Made by a program: the position numbers and the translations under genes
The notes under the pieces: model-generated
Seen by the model: only the letters and a program-made list of their open reading frames with translations
The model's database searches: none
Told to the model about the DNA's origin: nothing
NCBI RefSeq assembly: GCF_014201675.1
Contig: NZ_JACHEZ010000006.1
Coordinates: 62,001-126,000 of the forward strand
DNA from: Oceanithermus desulfurans
GTDB taxonomy: Bacteria > Deinococcota > Deinococci > Deinococcales > Marinithermaceae
Reading direction: 5' to 3'
DNA: 64,000 bases
Part shown: in pieces, positions 12,397-23,440 of the stretch
Layout of the letters: each line of letters opens with the position of its first letter
How positions within the stretch are numbered: position 1 is the stretch's first letter

Positions 12397-12953
12397 AGCG
12401 CCGGGCCGTGTTCGGGCTGCTCGCGCTGCTGGCCTACGCCTTTGCGGCAGCGCCCAACTACTACCCCCACAAGGTGGGCATGCGCTGGCTCTACACCTCG
12501 GGGGAGACCCAGGAGCTCACCGAGACCCGCCAGGTTTCCGGCCAGGAGGTCTGGGTGCTCACCCACAGCTACGGCGGAGCGGTACGCTACACCGACTTTT
12601 TGCGCTTCGACGAGGAGGGGGTGTGGCTCCTGGGGGTGGACTTCGGTTCCGGCGTGCAGGCCTACGACCCCGCCATCCAGCTCTACCCTCCGGCTCCGCT
12701 GCGCGTAGGGCTCGCCTGGAGCAGCCGGGTGACCTTCCGTGGCTCGACCCTCGTCGTCGTCAACAAGGTGCTGCGGATCGAAGGGGTCGAGGTGCCCGCG
12801 GGTCGTTACAACGCCTTCGTGATCCGCTCGTCGATGACCGCCGAGGGCGGCGGGGCGAACGTCGTCGACATGTACTTCGTTCCCGGAATCGGCATCGTCC
12901 GCTACGCCACCCAGGACGGCGGACAGATCGACCTGCAGGACTTCAAGCCTTAA
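12393..12953 (+). CDS. Secreted protein of unknown function
   Basis: 186 residues. An N-terminal signal peptide (KRR, then a hydrophobic stretch to AFAAAP, cleavage about residue 20) is followed by a beta-rich domain with regular charged/hydrophobic alternation (GMRWLYTSGETQELTETRQV; VPAGRYNAFVIRSSM). The fold resembles small exported proteins that measure or bind on the cell surface, but I do not recognise a family with confidence. Coupled to proC by ATGA, with GGGGGAGGAAGA upstream. Converges on the glycosyltransferase gene with an 11-base overlap. Confidence 0.7.
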   Translation: MKRRAVFGLLALLAYAFAAAPNYYPHKVGMRWLYTSGETQELTETRQVSGQEVWVLTHSYGGAVRYTDFLRFDEEGVWLLGVDFGSGVQAYDPAIQLYPPAPLRVGLAWSSRVTFRGSTLVVVNKVLRIEGVEVPAGRYNAFVIRSSMTAEGGGANVVDMYFVPGIGIVRYATQDGGQIDLQDFKP

Positions 12954-13581
12954 GGCGCAGGGCGTAGCGGAGGATCTGCAGGTACATCCGCAGCCGGTGC
13001 GCCAAACCGGCGAGCAGCCCCCGTTTCTCCTCCTTGAGCCTCTGGCCGACGCCCTCGAGGGGGAGGTAGCGCACCCGCCAGCCCTGGCTGCGGGCGTAGC
13101 GGGTCAGCTTCAGCTCCACGTCGTAACGGGCTTGCGCGAGGCCCGGAAGTTCGCGCAGGCGGTCGCGCGCCAGGGCACGCTGGCCGGAGAGCTGGGGGGT
13201 GATGCGGTTGCCGATGTCGCTCAACCAGCGCCCCCCGCGAAAGACCCCCACGGTCATCTCGGCTTCCCCCGCGAGCAGCGGGTCGAGGAGGACGCGCAGG
13301 TGTTCCGGCTTGAGGCCCGTCAGGTCGGCGTCCAGCAGCACGACGTAGGGGGTGGCGACCTCGGCCAACCCCGCAGCGTAAGCAGCGCCCTTGCCGCGGT
13401 TGGCCGGCAGGCGCACCACCTTGGCCCCTGCGGCGGCGGCGCGCTCGGCGGTGCGGTCGCTGGAGCCGTCGTCCACCACGACGACCGGGAAGCCCGCCGG
13501 CTTGACCGCCTCGACGACCTGGGCGATCGTCGCCTCTTCGTTGTAGGCGGGGATCAGGACGGTCGCCAGCGGTTCGGACAC
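12943..13581 (-). CDS. Family 2 glycosyltransferase (dolichyl-phosphate mannose synthase-like)
   Basis: 212 residues with a GT-A fold: VLIPAYNEEATI, VVVDDGSSDRT and the metal/donor motif VLLDADLTG, as in GT2 polyprenyl-phosphate sugar transferases. There is no long C-terminal membrane region, although MYLQILRYALRL at the end is amphipathic. The donor sugar cannot be predicted. The GTG at 13581, two bases after the rseP stop, is chosen because the conserved SEPLATVLIPAYNEE begins there. Last gene of the rpsB-rseP operon. Confidence 0.85.
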   Translation of the reverse strand: MSEPLATVLIPAYNEEATIAQVVEAVKPAGFPVVVVDDGSSDRTAERAAAAGAKVVRLPANRGKGAAYAAGLAEVATPYVVLLDADLTGLKPEHLRVLLDPLLAGEAEMTVGVFRGGRWLSDIGNRITPQLSGQRALARDRLRELPGLAQARYDVELKLTRYARSQGWRVRYLPLEGVGQRLKEEKRGLLAGLAHRLRMYLQILRYALRLKA

Positions 13582-13583
13582 GG

Positions 13584-14633
13584 CTAACTCCCGAAGAGGC
13601 GCTGCACGTCCTGGAAGGTGACGAGCACCATGAGCAGGATCAGGAAGACGAAGCCGATGAAGTTGATCAAAGCCTCGTGCTCGGGGCGGATACGCCCGCC
13701 GGAAACGGCGTTGAGGAAGACGAGCAAGAGCCGCCCGCCGTCGAGGCCGGGGATGGGCAGCAGGTTGAAGACCGCGAGGGAAAGGTTGATGAGGGCGGCC
13801 AGCTGGACGACCGCCATCAGGCCGGCGCGGGCGGCTTCGCCGGCGAGGTTGACGATGCCGACCGGACCCACCAGCTCGTTGCTGGGGCTGCCCACGAGCA
13901 GCCCCGCGAGGCCGCGGGAAAAGCTGCGCAGCATCTCCGGCAGAAAGCGCAGCGAGGTGTCCACCGCGGTCGCGAAGGCGCGCACGAACCCGGGTCGTTC
14001 GTAGACCACCTCGGGGCCGTAGCGCACCCCCAGCTTGTCGCGCGTGCCGTCCCAGACGAAGCGGATCTCGATCGTTTTTCCCTGCCGCTCGACGGTCAGG
14101 GTGTGGGGCCCGGTCCGGCTCTTGACCTCGTTCAGGTCGGTGTAGTGCTGCAGCGGCTGGCCGTCGATGGCCACGATCAGGTCGCCCGGCCTCAGGCCGA
14201 TCTCCTGGGCGAGGCTGCCTTCGACGACCGAGATCACCTGGGCGTGGGTCTCCACCGGTTTGGGGATGCCCTGGGCGGTGTAGACCCAGGCCATCAGGAA
14301 CCAGGCGAGGAGGAGGTTCATGATCACGCCGCCCACCAGGATCAGCACCTTGCCCGGCAGGGCGAGGCCCGCGAAGCCGTGGTGGGGCGGGATGGGTTTT
14401 CCCTCCGGGGTGAAGTCGGGGGCCATGCCTTCGATCTCGGCGTAGCCGCCCAGCGGGATAAGCGAAAGCCGCCACTCGGTGCCGGCCCAGCGCATGCGCA
14501 GCAGCGGCGGCCCGAAGCCGATGGAGAATGCTGGCACGCGCACGCCCTGGACGCGGGCGGCCAGATAGTGCCCCAGCTCGTGGATGAAGATCGAAACCCC
14601 AAGGATGAGGATCAGGACGATGGCCGTGTTCAA
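13584..14633 (-). CDS. rseP: Site-2 intramembrane metalloprotease RseP
   Basis: 349 residues. Zinc motif HELGH (residues 18-22) lies in the first membrane helix. A PDZ domain occupies about residues 110-190 ([25 protein letters not shown]), and the second metal site [12 protein letters not shown] is near residue 290. Three to four membrane helices. RseP proteases cleave anti-sigma factors and remnant signal peptides. The position after dxr in the rpsB cluster matches many bacteria. Start overlaps the dxr stop by four bases. Confidence 0.95.
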   Translation of the reverse strand: MNTAIVLILILGVSIFIHELGHYLAARVQGVRVPAFSIGFGPPLLRMRWAGTEWRLSLIPLGGYAEIEGMAPDFTPEGKPIPPHHGFAGLALPGKVLILVGGVIMNLLLAWFLMAWVYTAQGIPKPVETHAQVISVVEGSLAQEIGLRPGDLIVAIDGQPLQHYTDLNEVKSRTGPHTLTVERQGKTIEIRFVWDGTRDKLGVRYGPEVVYERPGFVRAFATAVDTSLRFLPEMLRSFSRGLAGLLVGSPSNELVGPVGIVNLAGEAARAGLMAVVQLAALINLSLAVFNLLPIPGLDGGRLLLVFLNAVSGGRIRPEHEALINFIGFVFLILLMVLVTFQDVQRLFGS

Positions 14634-15733
14634 AGCTGCTCCTCCGCCTCCGCGCGCGCCCAGGCGTCGGCCGCGTAGAGGTTCTCCCAGGTTAACGGGT
14701 CGGGCGGGGTTTTGCCTAGCACGGTTTCGACGACCCGGGCGATACCGGTGAAGCCGAGCCGGCCCGACAGGAAGGCGGCGACGGCGACCTCGTTGGCGGC
14801 GTTGAGCACCGTGGGGGCCAGCCCGCCCTGAGCGCCGGCGCGGTAGGCCAGCTCGAGGGCGGGGAAGCGCTCCAGATCCGGGGGCTCGAAGTCGAGCCGC
14901 GGCGGCAGCGGTTCGGCGGCCAGGGGGGTGGGGGCGCGCTCGGGGTAGGTGAGGGCGTACTGGATGGCCAGGCGCATGTCGGTCGGGCCCAGGACCGCCT
15001 TGAGCTGGCCGTCGACGAAACGAACCAGTGAGTGAACGTAGGACTGGGGGTGGACGACGACCTTGATGCGGTCCAGCCCCACCCCGAAGAGGGCGTGCGC
15101 TTCCAGCACCTCGAGGCCCTTGTTCATCAGCGTGGCCGAGTCGATGGTGACCTTGGGGCCCATCGACCAGCGCGGGTGCCGCAGGGCCGCTTCGGGGGTG
15201 ACGCCGCTCAGGTCCTCCGGCCCTTTACGGAACGGCCCGCCTGATGCCGTGAGGATCAGCTCGGCCACGTCCTCGGGACGTTCGCCCGCGAGGGCCTGGA
15301 AGAGCGCGGAATGCTCGGAGTCGACCGGGACGAAGCGGGCGCCGTAGCGGCGGGCCTCGGCCTGCAGCAGGGGGCCGGCCGCGACCATGCTCTCCTTGTT
15401 GGCCAGGGCCACGCGGCGCCCGGCGCGCACGGCGGCGCGCACGGGCTCGAGCCCGGCGAGCCCGGGGATGGCGGCGACGACGATGTCGGCGTCCCACGCC
15501 GCGACCTCGGCCGCCGAGGCGGCGGTGCGCACCCCGGGGGGCAGCTCGGGCGTTCCGGCGGCGGCGTAGACGACCTCGGGGCGGAAGGTCCGTACCTGCT
15601 CGGCCAGCCGCGCGCGGTTCTGGCCCGCGGCCAGCCCGACGACCCGCCAGCCGCGCCAGCGGACCACGTCCAGGGTCTGGGTGCCGATGGACCCGGTGGA
15701 ACCGAGAACGACGACGCGCAGAGGTTCGCTCAT
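14630..15733 (-). CDS. dxr: 1-deoxy-D-xylulose 5-phosphate reductoisomerase
   Basis: MEP-pathway isoprenoid enzyme making 2-C-methylerythritol 4-phosphate with NADPH. 367 residues. NADPH motif [13 protein letters not shown] is at the N-terminus, then ANKESMV, the metal-binding [12 protein letters not shown], and [17 protein letters not shown] and [10 protein letters not shown] around the active site. It sits between cdsA and rseP with 4-base overlaps on both sides. With uppS next door it supplies the isoprenoid precursors for undecaprenyl phosphate. Confidence 0.96.
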   Translation of the reverse strand: MSEPLRVVVLGSTGSIGTQTLDVVRWRGWRVVGLAAGQNRARLAEQVRTFRPEVVYAAAGTPELPPGVRTAASAAEVAAWDADIVVAAIPGLAGLEPVRAAVRAGRRVALANKESMVAAGPLLQAEARRYGARFVPVDSEHSALFQALAGERPEDVAELILTASGGPFRKGPEDLSGVTPEAALRHPRWSMGPKVTIDSATLMNKGLEVLEAHALFGVGLDRIKVVVHPQSYVHSLVRFVDGQLKAVLGPTDMRLAIQYALTYPERAPTPLAAEPLPPRLDFEPPDLERFPALELAYRAGAQGGLAPTVLNAANEVAVAAFLSGRLGFTGIARVVETVLGKTPPDPLTWENLYAADAWARAEAEEQL

Positions 15734-16596
15734 GTAAAGATCACCAGCAGATAGTACGTGAGGGGGACGCTGAAGATCAAGCTGTCCAGGCGGTCGAGCA
15801 GCCCCCCGTGCCCGGGGAGGAACTGGCCCGAGTCCTTGACGCCGGTGTAGCGCTTGAGCATCGATTCGGTGAGGTCGCCCAGCTGGGCGGCGAAGCTGAG
15901 CAGCACCGCGAAGACCAGAAGTTCGCCACGCCCGAAGGGGAAGGCGCCCTGGATGAGCCAGGTGTAGGTGAACAGCGCCAGGAAGGCGGCCACCAGGCCG
16001 CCGATGAAACCCTCCACCGTCTTGTTGGGGCTGACGGTCGGCGCCAGCTTGGTGCGCCCGATCGTGCGTCCCACGAAGTAGGCGCCCACGTCGGTGGCGA
16101 AGGTGGCGACGAGCGGGAGCGAGAGGGTGACCAGACCCAGGGTGGCGTCGGGGGAGTAGCGAAGCAGCAGGAAGTAGCCCAGGGTCCAGGGCAGGTAGAG
16201 CAGGGCCAGGACGCTGAACGCCAGGCGGGGGATGTTGGCCCCGGCGAACAGCTCGTAGATGAAGGCCGAGAAGAGGACGAGGCCGAGGGCGACCTCGCGC
16301 CAGGGGACGCCCGGGTTCTGTTCGTAGAGCGCCGGCAGCGAGGCGGTGAGCAGCAGCAGGCCGCCGAGGCGCAGCACCCAGAGGTTCAGCCGCACCGATT
16401 TGCGCGCGAACATCTGGGCGAGCTCGCCGGTGCCGATCCAGAGGGCGAGCACGAGCGCAGGGCCGAGCAACGGCAGCCCGACCCAGAGAATGAGGAAGAG
16501 CACCACCAGCGCGATCGCGCCGGAGAGGGTCCTATCCTTGAGGGACTCCGCCGAAGCGTCGCCTGCGGGTTTGGTAGGCTCGGATGGCGTGGGCAA
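15730..16596 (-). CDS. cdsA: Phosphatidate cytidylyltransferase
   Basis: Makes CDP-diacylglycerol for phospholipid synthesis at the membrane. 288 residues, about seven to eight hydrophobic helices. The CDP-diglyceride synthase signature [20 protein letters not shown], followed by LLDRLDS, is near the C-terminus. The best available start is a TTG at 16596, which overlaps uppS by 65 bases; no ATG or GTG exists between the uppS stop and the first membrane helix. The 20-residue N-terminal extension before LKDRTLSG is therefore uncertain. Confidence 0.93.
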   Translation of the reverse strand: MPTPSEPTKPAGDASAESLKDRTLSGAIALVVLFLILWVGLPLLGPALVLALWIGTGELAQMFARKSVRLNLWVLRLGGLLLLTASLPALYEQNPGVPWREVALGLVLFSAFIYELFAGANIPRLAFSVLALLYLPWTLGYFLLLRYSPDATLGLVTLSLPLVATFATDVGAYFVGRTIGRTKLAPTVSPNKTVEGFIGGLVAAFLALFTYTWLIQGAFPFGRGELLVFAVLLSFAAQLGDLTESMLKRYTGVKDSGQFLPGHGGLLDRLDSLIFSVPLTYYLLVIFT

Positions 16597-17218
16597 ACTC
16601 CTCCTTCGTAAAGTCGGGCCAGAGCGTCTCGGTGACCCAGATCTCGCTGTAAGCGCTCTGCCAGAGGAAAAAGTTCGAGAGGCGCATCTCGCCGCTGGTG
16701 CGGATGATCAGGTCCGGGTCCGGCATCTCCGGCAGGTAGAAGGCCGAGCGCAGACTGGCCTCGGTGATCGGTTCCCCCAGGGCGGCCAGCTGCGCGGCGG
16801 CGCGGACGATCTCCTGGCGGCCGCCGTAGTTGAGGGCCCCGACGAGGTGCAGGCGGTCGGCGTTCGCGGAGGCGCGCTCGGCGGCTTCGATGGCCTCGCG
16901 CAGGCTGTCGGGCAGGTGGAGGCGGTCGCCGATGATGTGAATGCGCACCCCGCGCTCCACGAGCTCGGGGGTTTCCTCGCGCAGCACGCTCTCGAAGAGT
17001 TCGAAGAGCGCCCGGACCTCGCTCGAGGGACGCCGCCAGTTCTCCGTGGAGAAGGCGAAGAGGGTCAACCACTCGACGCCGGCCTCGAGCGCGCCGCTCA
17101 CGGCCTCACGGATGGCGCCGTGGCCCGCCAGGTGGCCGCGGTAGCGGGGGAGGCCGCGGGCCTCGGCCCAGCGGCCGTTCCCGTCCATGATGATGGCCAC
17201 GTGGCGGGGGAGGCTCAT
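16532..17218 (-). CDS. uppS: Undecaprenyl diphosphate synthase
   Basis: Condenses eight isopentenyl units onto farnesyl diphosphate to give the cell-wall lipid carrier precursor. 228 residues. [10 protein letters not shown] holds the catalytic Asp, then [24 protein letters not shown], and the C-terminal [21 protein letters not shown]. Start overlaps the frr stop by four bases; its 3' end unusually overlaps cdsA by 65 bases. Confidence 0.96.
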   Translation of the reverse strand: MSLPRHVAIIMDGNGRWAEARGLPRYRGHLAGHGAIREAVSGALEAGVEWLTLFAFSTENWRRPSSEVRALFELFESVLREETPELVERGVRIHIIGDRLHLPDSLREAIEAAERASANADRLHLVGALNYGGRQEIVRAAAQLAALGEPITEASLRSAFYLPEMPDPDLIIRTSGEMRLSNFFLWQSAYSEIWVTETLWPDFTKEEFAHAIRAYQTRRRRFGGVPQG

Positions 17219-17772
17219 TCGCTGAGGATTTCCTTTTCCTTGGCCTCCAGCTCGGCGTTGATCTTCTCGATGAACTCGTCGGTGAGTTCCTGGACCTCCT
17301 TCTCGGCGCGCTTGACGTCGTCCTCGGGGAGGTGCTCTTCTTCGCTCAGCTTCTTGATGCGGTGCAGCGCGTCACGCCGGATGTTGCGCACGGCCACGCG
17401 CGCCTCCTCGGCGTAGTTGTGCGCGGCCTTGACGATCTCCTTGCGGCGTTCCGCGGTGAGCGCGGGGATGTTGATGAAGAGGGTGTCGCCCTGGTTGTTG
17501 GGGTTGAGGCCAAGGTCGGAGTCACGGATGGCCTTTTCGATCAGGGGCAGCGCGTTCTGGTCCCAGGCCTGCACGACCAGCGTGCGCGCGTCGGGCGCCG
17601 AGATGCTGGCCAGCTGGTTGAGCGGCATCATGGAGCCGTAGTAGTCCACCTTGATGTGCTCCAAAAGCGCCGGGTTGGCGCGGCCGGTGCGCAGCGTCGC
17701 CAGGTTGGACTCGAAGACCTCGAGCGTCTTCTGCATGTGTTCGCGGGTTTCCTTGAACAGCGGTTTGAACAT
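17215..17772 (-). CDS. frr: Ribosome recycling factor
   Basis: Releases post-termination ribosomes with EF-G. 185 residues, the standard length. Signature regions are [21 protein letters not shown] and [30 protein letters not shown]-type segments (here [13 protein letters not shown]), ending in the coiled-coil helix. GGAGGTG precedes the ATG. A TATAAT box inside the end of pyrH suggests an extra internal promoter. Confidence 0.97.
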   Translation of the reverse strand: MFKPLFKETREHMQKTLEVFESNLATLRTGRANPALLEHIKVDYYGSMMPLNQLASISAPDARTLVVQAWDQNALPLIEKAIRDSDLGLNPNNQGDTLFINIPALTAERRKEIVKAAHNYAEEARVAVRNIRRDALHRIKKLSEEEHLPEDDVKRAEKEVQELTDEFIEKINAELEAKEKEILSE

Positions 17773-17788
17773 GCGCCACCTCCGGTTC

Positions 17789-19162
<1,374 letters not shown>

Positions 19163-19166
<4 letters not shown>

Positions 19167-19930
19167 TCCTTGGCCTCCTCGGTTTCGGTCTCGCCGGCTG
19201 CGGCCGCCTCGGCCTCCGCAGCCTCGGCCTCCGTGGTTTCCTCGCCGCCGCCGCGGGCCTCGATGACCACGTCGGTAAGGCGGCTGGTGACGAGCTGGAT
19301 CGAGCGGATGGCGTCGTCGTTGCCGGGGATGATGTGGTCGATCAGGTCGGGGTCGCTGTCGGTGTCGGCCAGCGCCACGATGGGGATGCCCAGCTTGCGC
19401 GCCTCGGCCACCGCGATGGCCTCCTTGGTGGGGTCGACGACGAAGAGGGCGTCGGGGAGGCGGCTGAGCCGGCGGAAGCCGCCCAGGTACTTGCGCAGGC
19501 GGTCGAGCTCGTGCTGCAGGCGCACCTGCTCCTTCTTGGGACGCTCGTTGATGTCTTCGGAGTCGAAGAGCTGCTCGAGCTCCTCCAGCCGCTTCACCCG
19601 GGCGCTGATCGTCTTGAAGTTCGTCAGCATCCCGCCCAGCCAGCGCTGGTTGACATAGGGCATGCCTACGCGGTCGGCCTCGATCTGCACGATCTCCTGC
19701 GCCTGCTTCTTGGTGCCCACGTACAGGATCACGCCGCCGCGCGCGGCCAGGTCCTCCACGTAGCCGCAGGCCGCCTGCATCTGCACGAGCGTCTTCTGCA
19801 GGTCGATGATGAAGATGCCGTTGCGCTCCGCGTAGATGAAGCGCTTCATCTTGGGGTTCCAGCGCTTGGTCTCGTGACCAAAGTGAACCCCGGCTTCCAA
19901 CAGTTCCTTGATGCTGATGTTACAGGCCAT
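19163..19930 (-). CDS. rpsB: 30S ribosomal protein S2
   Basis: 255 residues. The core carries [63 protein letters not shown] and the C-terminal [24 protein letters not shown] 20-30 residue Ala/Glu-rich tail follows. The 103-base untranslated leader with self-complementary segments suggests feedback control. Confidence 0.98.
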
Positions 19931-20033
19931 CGTGCTCCTCTTCCGGAGGGCGTTGAGGTGGGCGTTGGGCTTGGTTCGCGGGGCCTTTGGGGAGCGGACG
20001 CCCTCCTGCCGCCGCCGCGCCCGCGAACACGCC
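19931..20033 (-). promoter_or_regulatory. Structured 5' leader of rpsB
   Basis: The predicted transcript begins near 20033. CGTTGAGG at its 5' end (complement of 20032-20039) can pair with CCTCAACG (complement of 19951-19958) close to the Shine-Dalgarno, enclosing the rest of the leader. A second hairpin, CCTC-cggaa-GAGG, would cover the GAGG of the rpsB ribosome binding site. The layout resembles autogenously regulated ribosomal protein leaders; S2 leaders are known in other bacteria. Confidence 0.5.
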
Positions 20034-20039
20034 TCAACG

Positions 20040-20068
20040 ATTATAGACGCTGACCCGCCGATTGGGAA
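20040..20068 (-). promoter_or_regulatory. Promoter of the rpsB operon
   Basis: Consensus TATAAT (complement of 20040-20045) with a 17-base spacer to TTCCCA (complement of 20063-20068). The -10 is perfect and the -35 is weak. It drives rpsB-tsf and probably downstream genes. Confidence 0.65.
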
Positions 20069-20086
20069 GTCCGCGGCGCCGCGGGT

Positions 20087-20115
20087 TTGACGGGGCCCAT
20101 CCCGACCTCTAGAAT
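20087..20115 (+). promoter_or_regulatory. Promoter of tRNA-Ala
   Basis: TTGACG, a 17-base spacer, then TAGAAT. Predicted start near 20122, ten bases before the mature tRNA. It lies back to back with the rpsB promoter. Confidence 0.75.
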
Positions 20116-20131
20116 GCGTGCGGAGCCCCGT

Positions 20132-20206
20132 GGGGCCGTAGCTCAGAGGGAGAGCACCTGCCTTGCAAGCAGGGGGTCAGCGGTTCGAATCCGCTCGGCT
20201 CCACCA
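20132..20206 (+). tRNA. tRNA-Ala (anticodon TGC)
   Basis: 75 bases including encoded CCA. The acceptor GGGGCCG pairs with CGGCTCC (one G-U). The D arm is GCTC...GAGC, the anticodon stem CCTGC/GCAGG encloses CTTGCAA with anticodon TGC, and the TpsiC arm is GCGGTTCGAATCCGC. A stand-alone gene, not in an rRNA operon. Confidence 0.98.
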
Positions 20207-20210
20207 GAGA

Positions 20211-20238
20211 ACGGCCGGGAGACCGGCCGTCGCCTTTT
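20211..20238 (+). terminator. Intrinsic terminator of tRNA-Ala
   Basis: ACGGCCGG, loop GAGA, CCGGCCGT (perfect 8-bp stem), then CGCCTTTTCT. It starts four bases after the tRNA CCA. Confidence 0.85.
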
Positions 20239-20247
20239 CTGAAAGCC

Positions 20248-20299
20248 TTGTTAGGACAAATAGACCTACCCCCGGGGGGCATGTTTGGTAGGCTAAGGT
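20248..20299. promoter_or_regulatory. Upstream region of the formate dehydrogenase operon with inverted repeats
   Basis: The 138-base gap before the formate dehydrogenase gene holds a 4-4-4 palindrome TTGT-TAGG-ACAA (20248-20259) and a CCTACC...GGTAGG inverted repeat around a CCCCCGGGGGG core. TAAGGT (20294-20299) is the best -10 but lacks a clear -35, as expected if an activator is needed. No exact FNR or CRP half-site pair is visible. Confidence 0.4.
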
Positions 20300-20376
20300 A
20301 ACCGCCTACGAGCGCCACAATCCGGTACACGCTTCCACGTCTTTCCGCTCCATGGCGGTCGAAAGGAGGCGAGAGC

Positions 20377-23300
20377 GTGCTTACCCGACGCGATTTCTTC
20401 AAGGTCGGCGGCGCCGCCAGCGGCGTTTTCTTCCTGCGGGGCCGCGCCCAGCCGTCGGGGCAGAAACGGCTGCACAAACCCGTTGGCGAGCACCCCGTCA
20501 TCTGCCCCTACTGCGCGACCGGCTGCGGCATGATCGCCGCAGCGCAGGGGGGGCGGCTGGTCAACCTGGAGGGCGACCCCGACCACCCCATCAACCGCGG
20601 GCAGCTCTGCAGCAAGGGCGAGGCGGCGCGCGGCTTCGTCGAGAGCCCCTACCGCATGACCAAGACCCTCTACCGGGCCCCGGGCTCCGACACCTGGGAG
20701 GAGAAGCCCATCGACTGGATGATCCAGCAGATCGCCCGCCGCATCAAGGAGACCCGCGACAAGTACTGGATCCAGCAGGACGACGACGGCTACGTGGTCA
20801 ACCGCACCGAGGCCGTGGCCTTCCTGGGCGGCAGCTCCAACGGCAACGAAGAGTGCTACATGTTCATCAAGTTCGCCCGCGCCCTCGGTCTCAACTACAT
20901 CGAGCACCAGGCGCGTATCTGCCACTCCTCGACGGTGCCGGCGCTCGGGGAAAGCTTCGGGCGCGGGGCGATGACCAACCACCCCATCGACTTCAAGAAC
21001 GCCGACGTCATCCTCATCGAGGGGGGCAACCCCGCCGAGCAGCACCCGCTCACCTTCAAGTGGATCATGGAGGCGAAGGACCGCGGGGCCAAGGTCATCG
21101 TCGTGGACCCGCGCTTCAACCGCAGCGCCGCCCGGGCCGACGTCTTCGCCCAGATCCGGGTGGGGACCGACATCGCCTTCATGGGAGGGTTGATCCACCA
21201 CATCCTCGAGAACAAGCTCTACGACGAGTACTACGTCAAAAACTACACCAACGCGACGCTGCTGGTGAACCCCGAGTTCAAGACCGCGACCGACCTCGAC
21301 GGCCTCTTCAGCGGCTACAACCCCACGCCCGACAACCCCAACGAGAAGGGGGTCTACGACCGCAGCACCTGGACCTATCAGATCGGGGAAGACGGTTACG
21401 CCAAGCGTGACCCGACGATGACCGACCCCAACTCGGTCTTCCAGCTGCTCAAGAAGCAGTACAGCCGCTACACGCTGCCGATGGTCAGCAAGATCACCGG
21501 CATTCCCGAGGCCAAGCTGAAGCAGATCTACGACCTCTTCGGCTCCACCGGGCAGGTCGACCGGGTCGGCACGATCACCTACGCCATGGGGGCCACCCAG
21601 CACTCCTACGGCACCCAGCACATCCGCGCCTACGCCATCGTCCAGCTGCTGCTGGGCAACATCGGGCGCGCCGGCGGCGGGGTGAACGCGCTGCGCGGCC
21701 ACTCGAACGTGCAGGGGTCCACCGACCACGCGCTGCTCTACCACATCCTGCCGGGGTACATGCCGGTGCCCGACCGTAAGTTCCCCACCCTCAAGAGCTA
21801 CCTCGAGGCCAAGACCCCGAAGCGGCTTCTGCCCAACGCCCCCAACTGGTGGGAGAACCTGCCCAAGTACTTCATCAGCCAGCTCAAGGCCTGGTGGCCG
21901 AAGATCGACCCGGAGATCAGCTACCTCTACCTGGCCAAGCTGGGCCCCCACGTCGGCGGCAAACCCGACGCCTCCAGCGACTACTCCCACCACGCCCTGC
22001 TGCACGCGGCCCTCTCGGGCGTGCTCAAGGGCCTGATCGCGGTGGGTCAGAACCCGGCGATGAGCGCGGCCAACGTCAACATGGCCCGCAAGGCGCTCGA
22101 CAGCCTCGACTGGCTCGTCGTCCTCGACCCCTTCGAGACCGAGACGGCGGCCCACTGGAAGCGCCCCGGCGTGGATCCGAAGAGCATCAAGACCGAGGTC
22201 TTCTTCATCCCGACCCCGGTCTGGGTCGAGAAGACCGGCTCGATCACCAACACCGGCCTCTGGGCGCAGTGGTACGAGAAGGCGGCGGAGGCCCCCGAAG
22301 GTACGGTCGACGAGATGTACTTCTTCACCAAGCTGGTGGAGGAGCTCAAGAAGCTGTACGCCGAGGGCGGTGCCTTCCCCGACCCCATCGTCAACCTTTC
22401 CTGGCCGGAGTGGTCCGAGGAACAGTCCGTTCACTGGGCCAAGGAGATCAACGGCTTCGACCTCACGACCGGCGAGCAGGTGGCCAGCTTCACCAAGCTG
22501 CGCGACGACGGCACCACCGCCTCGGGCAACTGGCTCTACGCCGGCTCCTGGACCGAGAAGGGCAACATGATGGCGCGGCGCGACTCGAAGACCGACCACC
22601 CGGCGGGCATCGGCATCTACCCGAACTGGGCCTGGTGCTGGCCGGTCAACCGGCGCATCCGCTACAACCGCGCCTCGGTCTGGTTCGACACCGGTCAGCC
22701 GCGCGACGAGAAGCGCTGGGTCATCCGCTGGAACGACACCGCCGGCAAGTGGGAGGGCGACGTCCCCGACGGCGGCTGGAAGCCGGGCACGGTGCTGCCC
22801 TTCATCATGAAGTCCGACGGGCTGGGGCACCTCTTCGCCCTCAGCCTCAAGGACGGTCCCTTCCCCGAGCACTACGAGCCCTGGGAGTCGGCGGTGCTCA
22901 ACCCCTTCGGCCAGCAGAACGACCCGGTCTGCAAGGTCTGGCACTTCAAGGACCTGGACGTCTACGGCGATCCGAAGGACTACCCGATTATCGCCACCAC
23001 CTACCGCCTGACCGAGCACTGGCACACCGGGATGATGAGCCGCAACGTGCCCTGGCTGCTCGAGCTGCAGCCTGACCCCTTCGTCGAGATCGGCACCGAC
23101 CTGGCGGGCGAGCTGGGCATTAAGAACGGCGAGTGGGTGCTGGTGGAGTCGGCGCGCGGGGCGGTCGAGGCGGTGGCCATCGTGACGCCGCGCATCCAGC
23201 CGCTCAAGATCGAAGACGAGAACGGCGCGCGCGTGGTCAACCAGGTGGGGATTCCCTGGCACTGGGGCTACATGGGCGGCGGGGCCCGTCCCGAATCGGC

Positions 23301-23427
23301 CGGAAACGCCCTCACGCCCAGCGTGCACGACCCCAACTGCTTCATCCCCGAGACCAAGGCGATGCTGGTGCGGCTGAAGAAGCTCGCCAAGCCGCCCAAG
23401 AAGATCGACCTGAACGCCCGGATCTAG
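20377..23427 (+). CDS. fdnG: Formate dehydrogenase catalytic subunit (Mo/W-bis-MGD, Cys form)
   Basis: 1016 residues, the size of E. coli FdnG. A Tat signal (TRRDFFKVGGAASG) predicts export folded with cofactor. The [4Fe-4S] site is C43, C46, C50 and C78 (CPYCATGCG... QLCSKGEA). The metal ligand position, usually selenocysteine, is Cys182 in ARICHSSTV; no in-frame TGA occurs. Molybdopterin-binding motifs such as LIEGGNPAEQHP and IAVGQNPAMSAAN follow. GTG start with AAAGGAGG. It oxidises formate on the outer face of the membrane and passes electrons to the next subunit. Confidence 0.95.
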   Translation: MLTRRDFFKVGGAASGVFFLRGRAQPSGQKRLHKPVGEHPVICPYCATGCGMIAAAQGGRLVNLEGDPDHPINRGQLCSKGEAARGFVESPYRMTKTLYRAPGSDTWEEKPIDWMIQQIARRIKETRDKYWIQQDDDGYVVNRTEAVAFLGGSSNGNEECYMFIKFARALGLNYIEHQARICHSSTVPALGESFGRGAMTNHPIDFKNADVILIEGGNPAEQHPLTFKWIMEAKDRGAKVIVVDPRFNRSAARADVFAQIRVGTDIAFMGGLIHHILENKLYDEYYVKNYTNATLLVNPEFKTATDLDGLFSGYNPTPDNPNEKGVYDRSTWTYQIGEDGYAKRDPTMTDPNSVFQLLKKQYSRYTLPMVSKITGIPEAKLKQIYDLFGSTGQVDRVGTITYAMGATQHSYGTQHIRAYAIVQLLLGNIGRAGGGVNALRGHSNVQGSTDHALLYHILPGYMPVPDRKFPTLKSYLEAKTPKRLLPNAPNWWENLPKYFISQLKAWWPKIDPEISYLYLAKLGPHVGGKPDASSDYSHHALLHAALSGVLKGLIAVGQNPAMSAANVNMARKALDSLDWLVVLDPFETETAAHWKRPGVDPKSIKTEVFFIPTPVWVEKTGSITNTGLWAQWYEKAAEAPEGTVDEMYFFTKLVEELKKLYAEGGAFPDPIVNLSWPEWSEEQSVHWAKEINGFDLTTGEQVASFTKLRDDGTTASGNWLYAGSWTEKGNMMARRDSKTDHPAGIGIYPNWAWCWPVNRRIRYNRASVWFDTGQPRDEKRWVIRWNDTAGKWEGDVPDGGWKPGTVLPFIMKSDGLGHLFALSLKDGPFPEHYEPWESAVLNPFGQQNDPVCKVWHFKDLDVYGDPKDYPIIATTYRLTEHWHTGMMSRNVPWLLELQPDPFVEIGTDLAGELGIKNGEWVLVESARGAVEAVAIVTPRIQPLKIEDENGARVVNQVGIPWHWGYMGGGARPESAGNALTPSVHDPNCFIPETKAMLVRLKKLAKPPKKIDLNARI

Positions 23428-23440
23428 GAAGGAGGCTGGG

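Noticed and set aside
20917-20925. Possible selenocysteine codon in formate dehydrogenase
   Set aside because: The codon is TGC (Cys), so no SECIS element or selA/B/C machinery is required.
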